Assembly: GCA_051878085.1 (NCBI GenBank)
Contig: JBJEJN010000060.1
Coordinates: forward strand, 1 to 15,993
Length of the DNA: 15,993 nucleotides
DNA from: SFTH01 sp051878085
Lineage (GTDB): Bacteria > Bacillota > Clostridia > Christensenellales > Aristaeellaceae
Direction of reading: 5' to 3'
Shown: one piece after another, positions 15,690 through 15,993 of the stretch
Layout of the letters: the number at the start of each line of letters is the position of its first letter
How positions within the stretch are numbered: position 1 is the stretch's first letter
The notes under the pieces: model-generated
What the model saw: only the letters and a program-made list of their open reading frames with translations
The model's database searches: none
Told to the model about the DNA's origin: nothing
Translations under genes and position numbers: made by a program

Positions 15690-15993
15690 ATGGCTGTTAA
15701 AGTTGCTATTAATGGTTTCGGCCGCATTGGTCGCCTTGCTTTCCGTCAGATGTTCGGCGCTGAGGGCTACGAAGTTGTCGCCATCAACGACCTGACTTCC
15801 CCCAAGATGCTGGCTCACCTGCTGAAGTACGACTCCACCCAGGGCAACTACGCCGCTCAGGGCCACGTCGTTGAGGCTGGCGAGGACTACATCACCGTCG
15901 ACGGCAAGAAGATCACCATCTACGCCAAGGCCAACGCTGCCGAGCTGCCCTGGGGCGAGCTGGGTGTGGACGTCGTGCTGGAGTGCACCGGCT
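15690..15993 (+). CDS. gap: Glyceraldehyde-3-phosphate dehydrogenase, N-terminal part
   Basis: The first 101 codons are present and the rest runs off the window. The start is ATG 15690, with AGGAGG (15676-15681) eight bases upstream. The protein opens with the NAD-binding motif INGFGRIGR, followed by VVAINDL, LLKYDSTQG, and LPWGELGVDVVLECTG, all classical for phosphorylating GAPDH of glycolysis. The catalytic Cys lies beyond the window. Codon choice is strongly biased, as expected for a highly expressed gene. It has its own promoter and is not part of the deoB transcript unless that reads through. Confidence 0.97.
   Translation, partial: MAVKVAINGFGRIGRLAFRQMFGAEGYEVVAINDLTSPKMLAHLLKYDSTQGNYAAQGHVVEAGEDYITVDGKKITIYAKANAAELPWGELGVDVVLECTG

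Overview
The window is chromosomal, GC-rich and gene-dense. It most resembles a high-GC anaerobic member of the Clostridia (Bacillota), possibly a gut Christensenellales- or Oscillospirales-type lineage. The reasons are strong Shine-Dalgarno sites with ATG, GTG and TTG starts, sigma-A promoters with 17-base spacers, a Spo0A-family regulator, and a DUF3798-type binding protein. The lineage is inferred; there is no marker gene here that fixes it. I see no phage, transposase, integrase, CRISPR array or rRNA.

Layout. (1) Positions 1-113, minus strand: the 5' three quarters of a tRNA-Ala(GGC), cut by the window edge, with its own near-consensus promoter. (2) Positions 440-7093, plus strand: a four-gene ABC importer locus. 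It holds a secreted DUF3798 binding protein, a hairpin with a U-rich tail, a structured leader, an RbsA/NupO-type double ATPase, and two BPD_transp_2 permeases. The three transporter genes overlap by 4 and 8 bases and end at a clear intrinsic terminator. The first permease carries about 350 extra residues outside the membrane, including an internal repeat. (3) Positions 7097-13400, plus strand: a new promoter drives five tightly packed genes. They encode an M19 dipeptidase, a TetM-like translational GTPase, an AI-2E-family membrane protein, and two U32-family proteins that look like a UbiV/UbiU-type iron-sulfur pair. (4) Positions 13452-15484: a sigma-H-like promoter, a divergent Spo0A homologue with a degenerate receiver, deoB (phosphopentomutase) 3 bases after it, and a perfect 15-bp hairpin. 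(5) Positions 15598-15993: the promoter, leader and first 101 codons of gap (glyceraldehyde-3-phosphate dehydrogenase).

How they fit. The ATPase and permeases are of the type that imports nucleosides or sugars, and deoB further along handles (deoxy)ribose phosphates, so nucleoside salvage is a plausible but unproven link. The items most worth following up are the enlarged permease paired with a DUF3798 protein, the U32 pair with an extra N-terminal domain, the Spo0A-like regulator behind a sigma-H-like promoter, and the TetM-like GTPase that lacks the drug-displacing loop proline.
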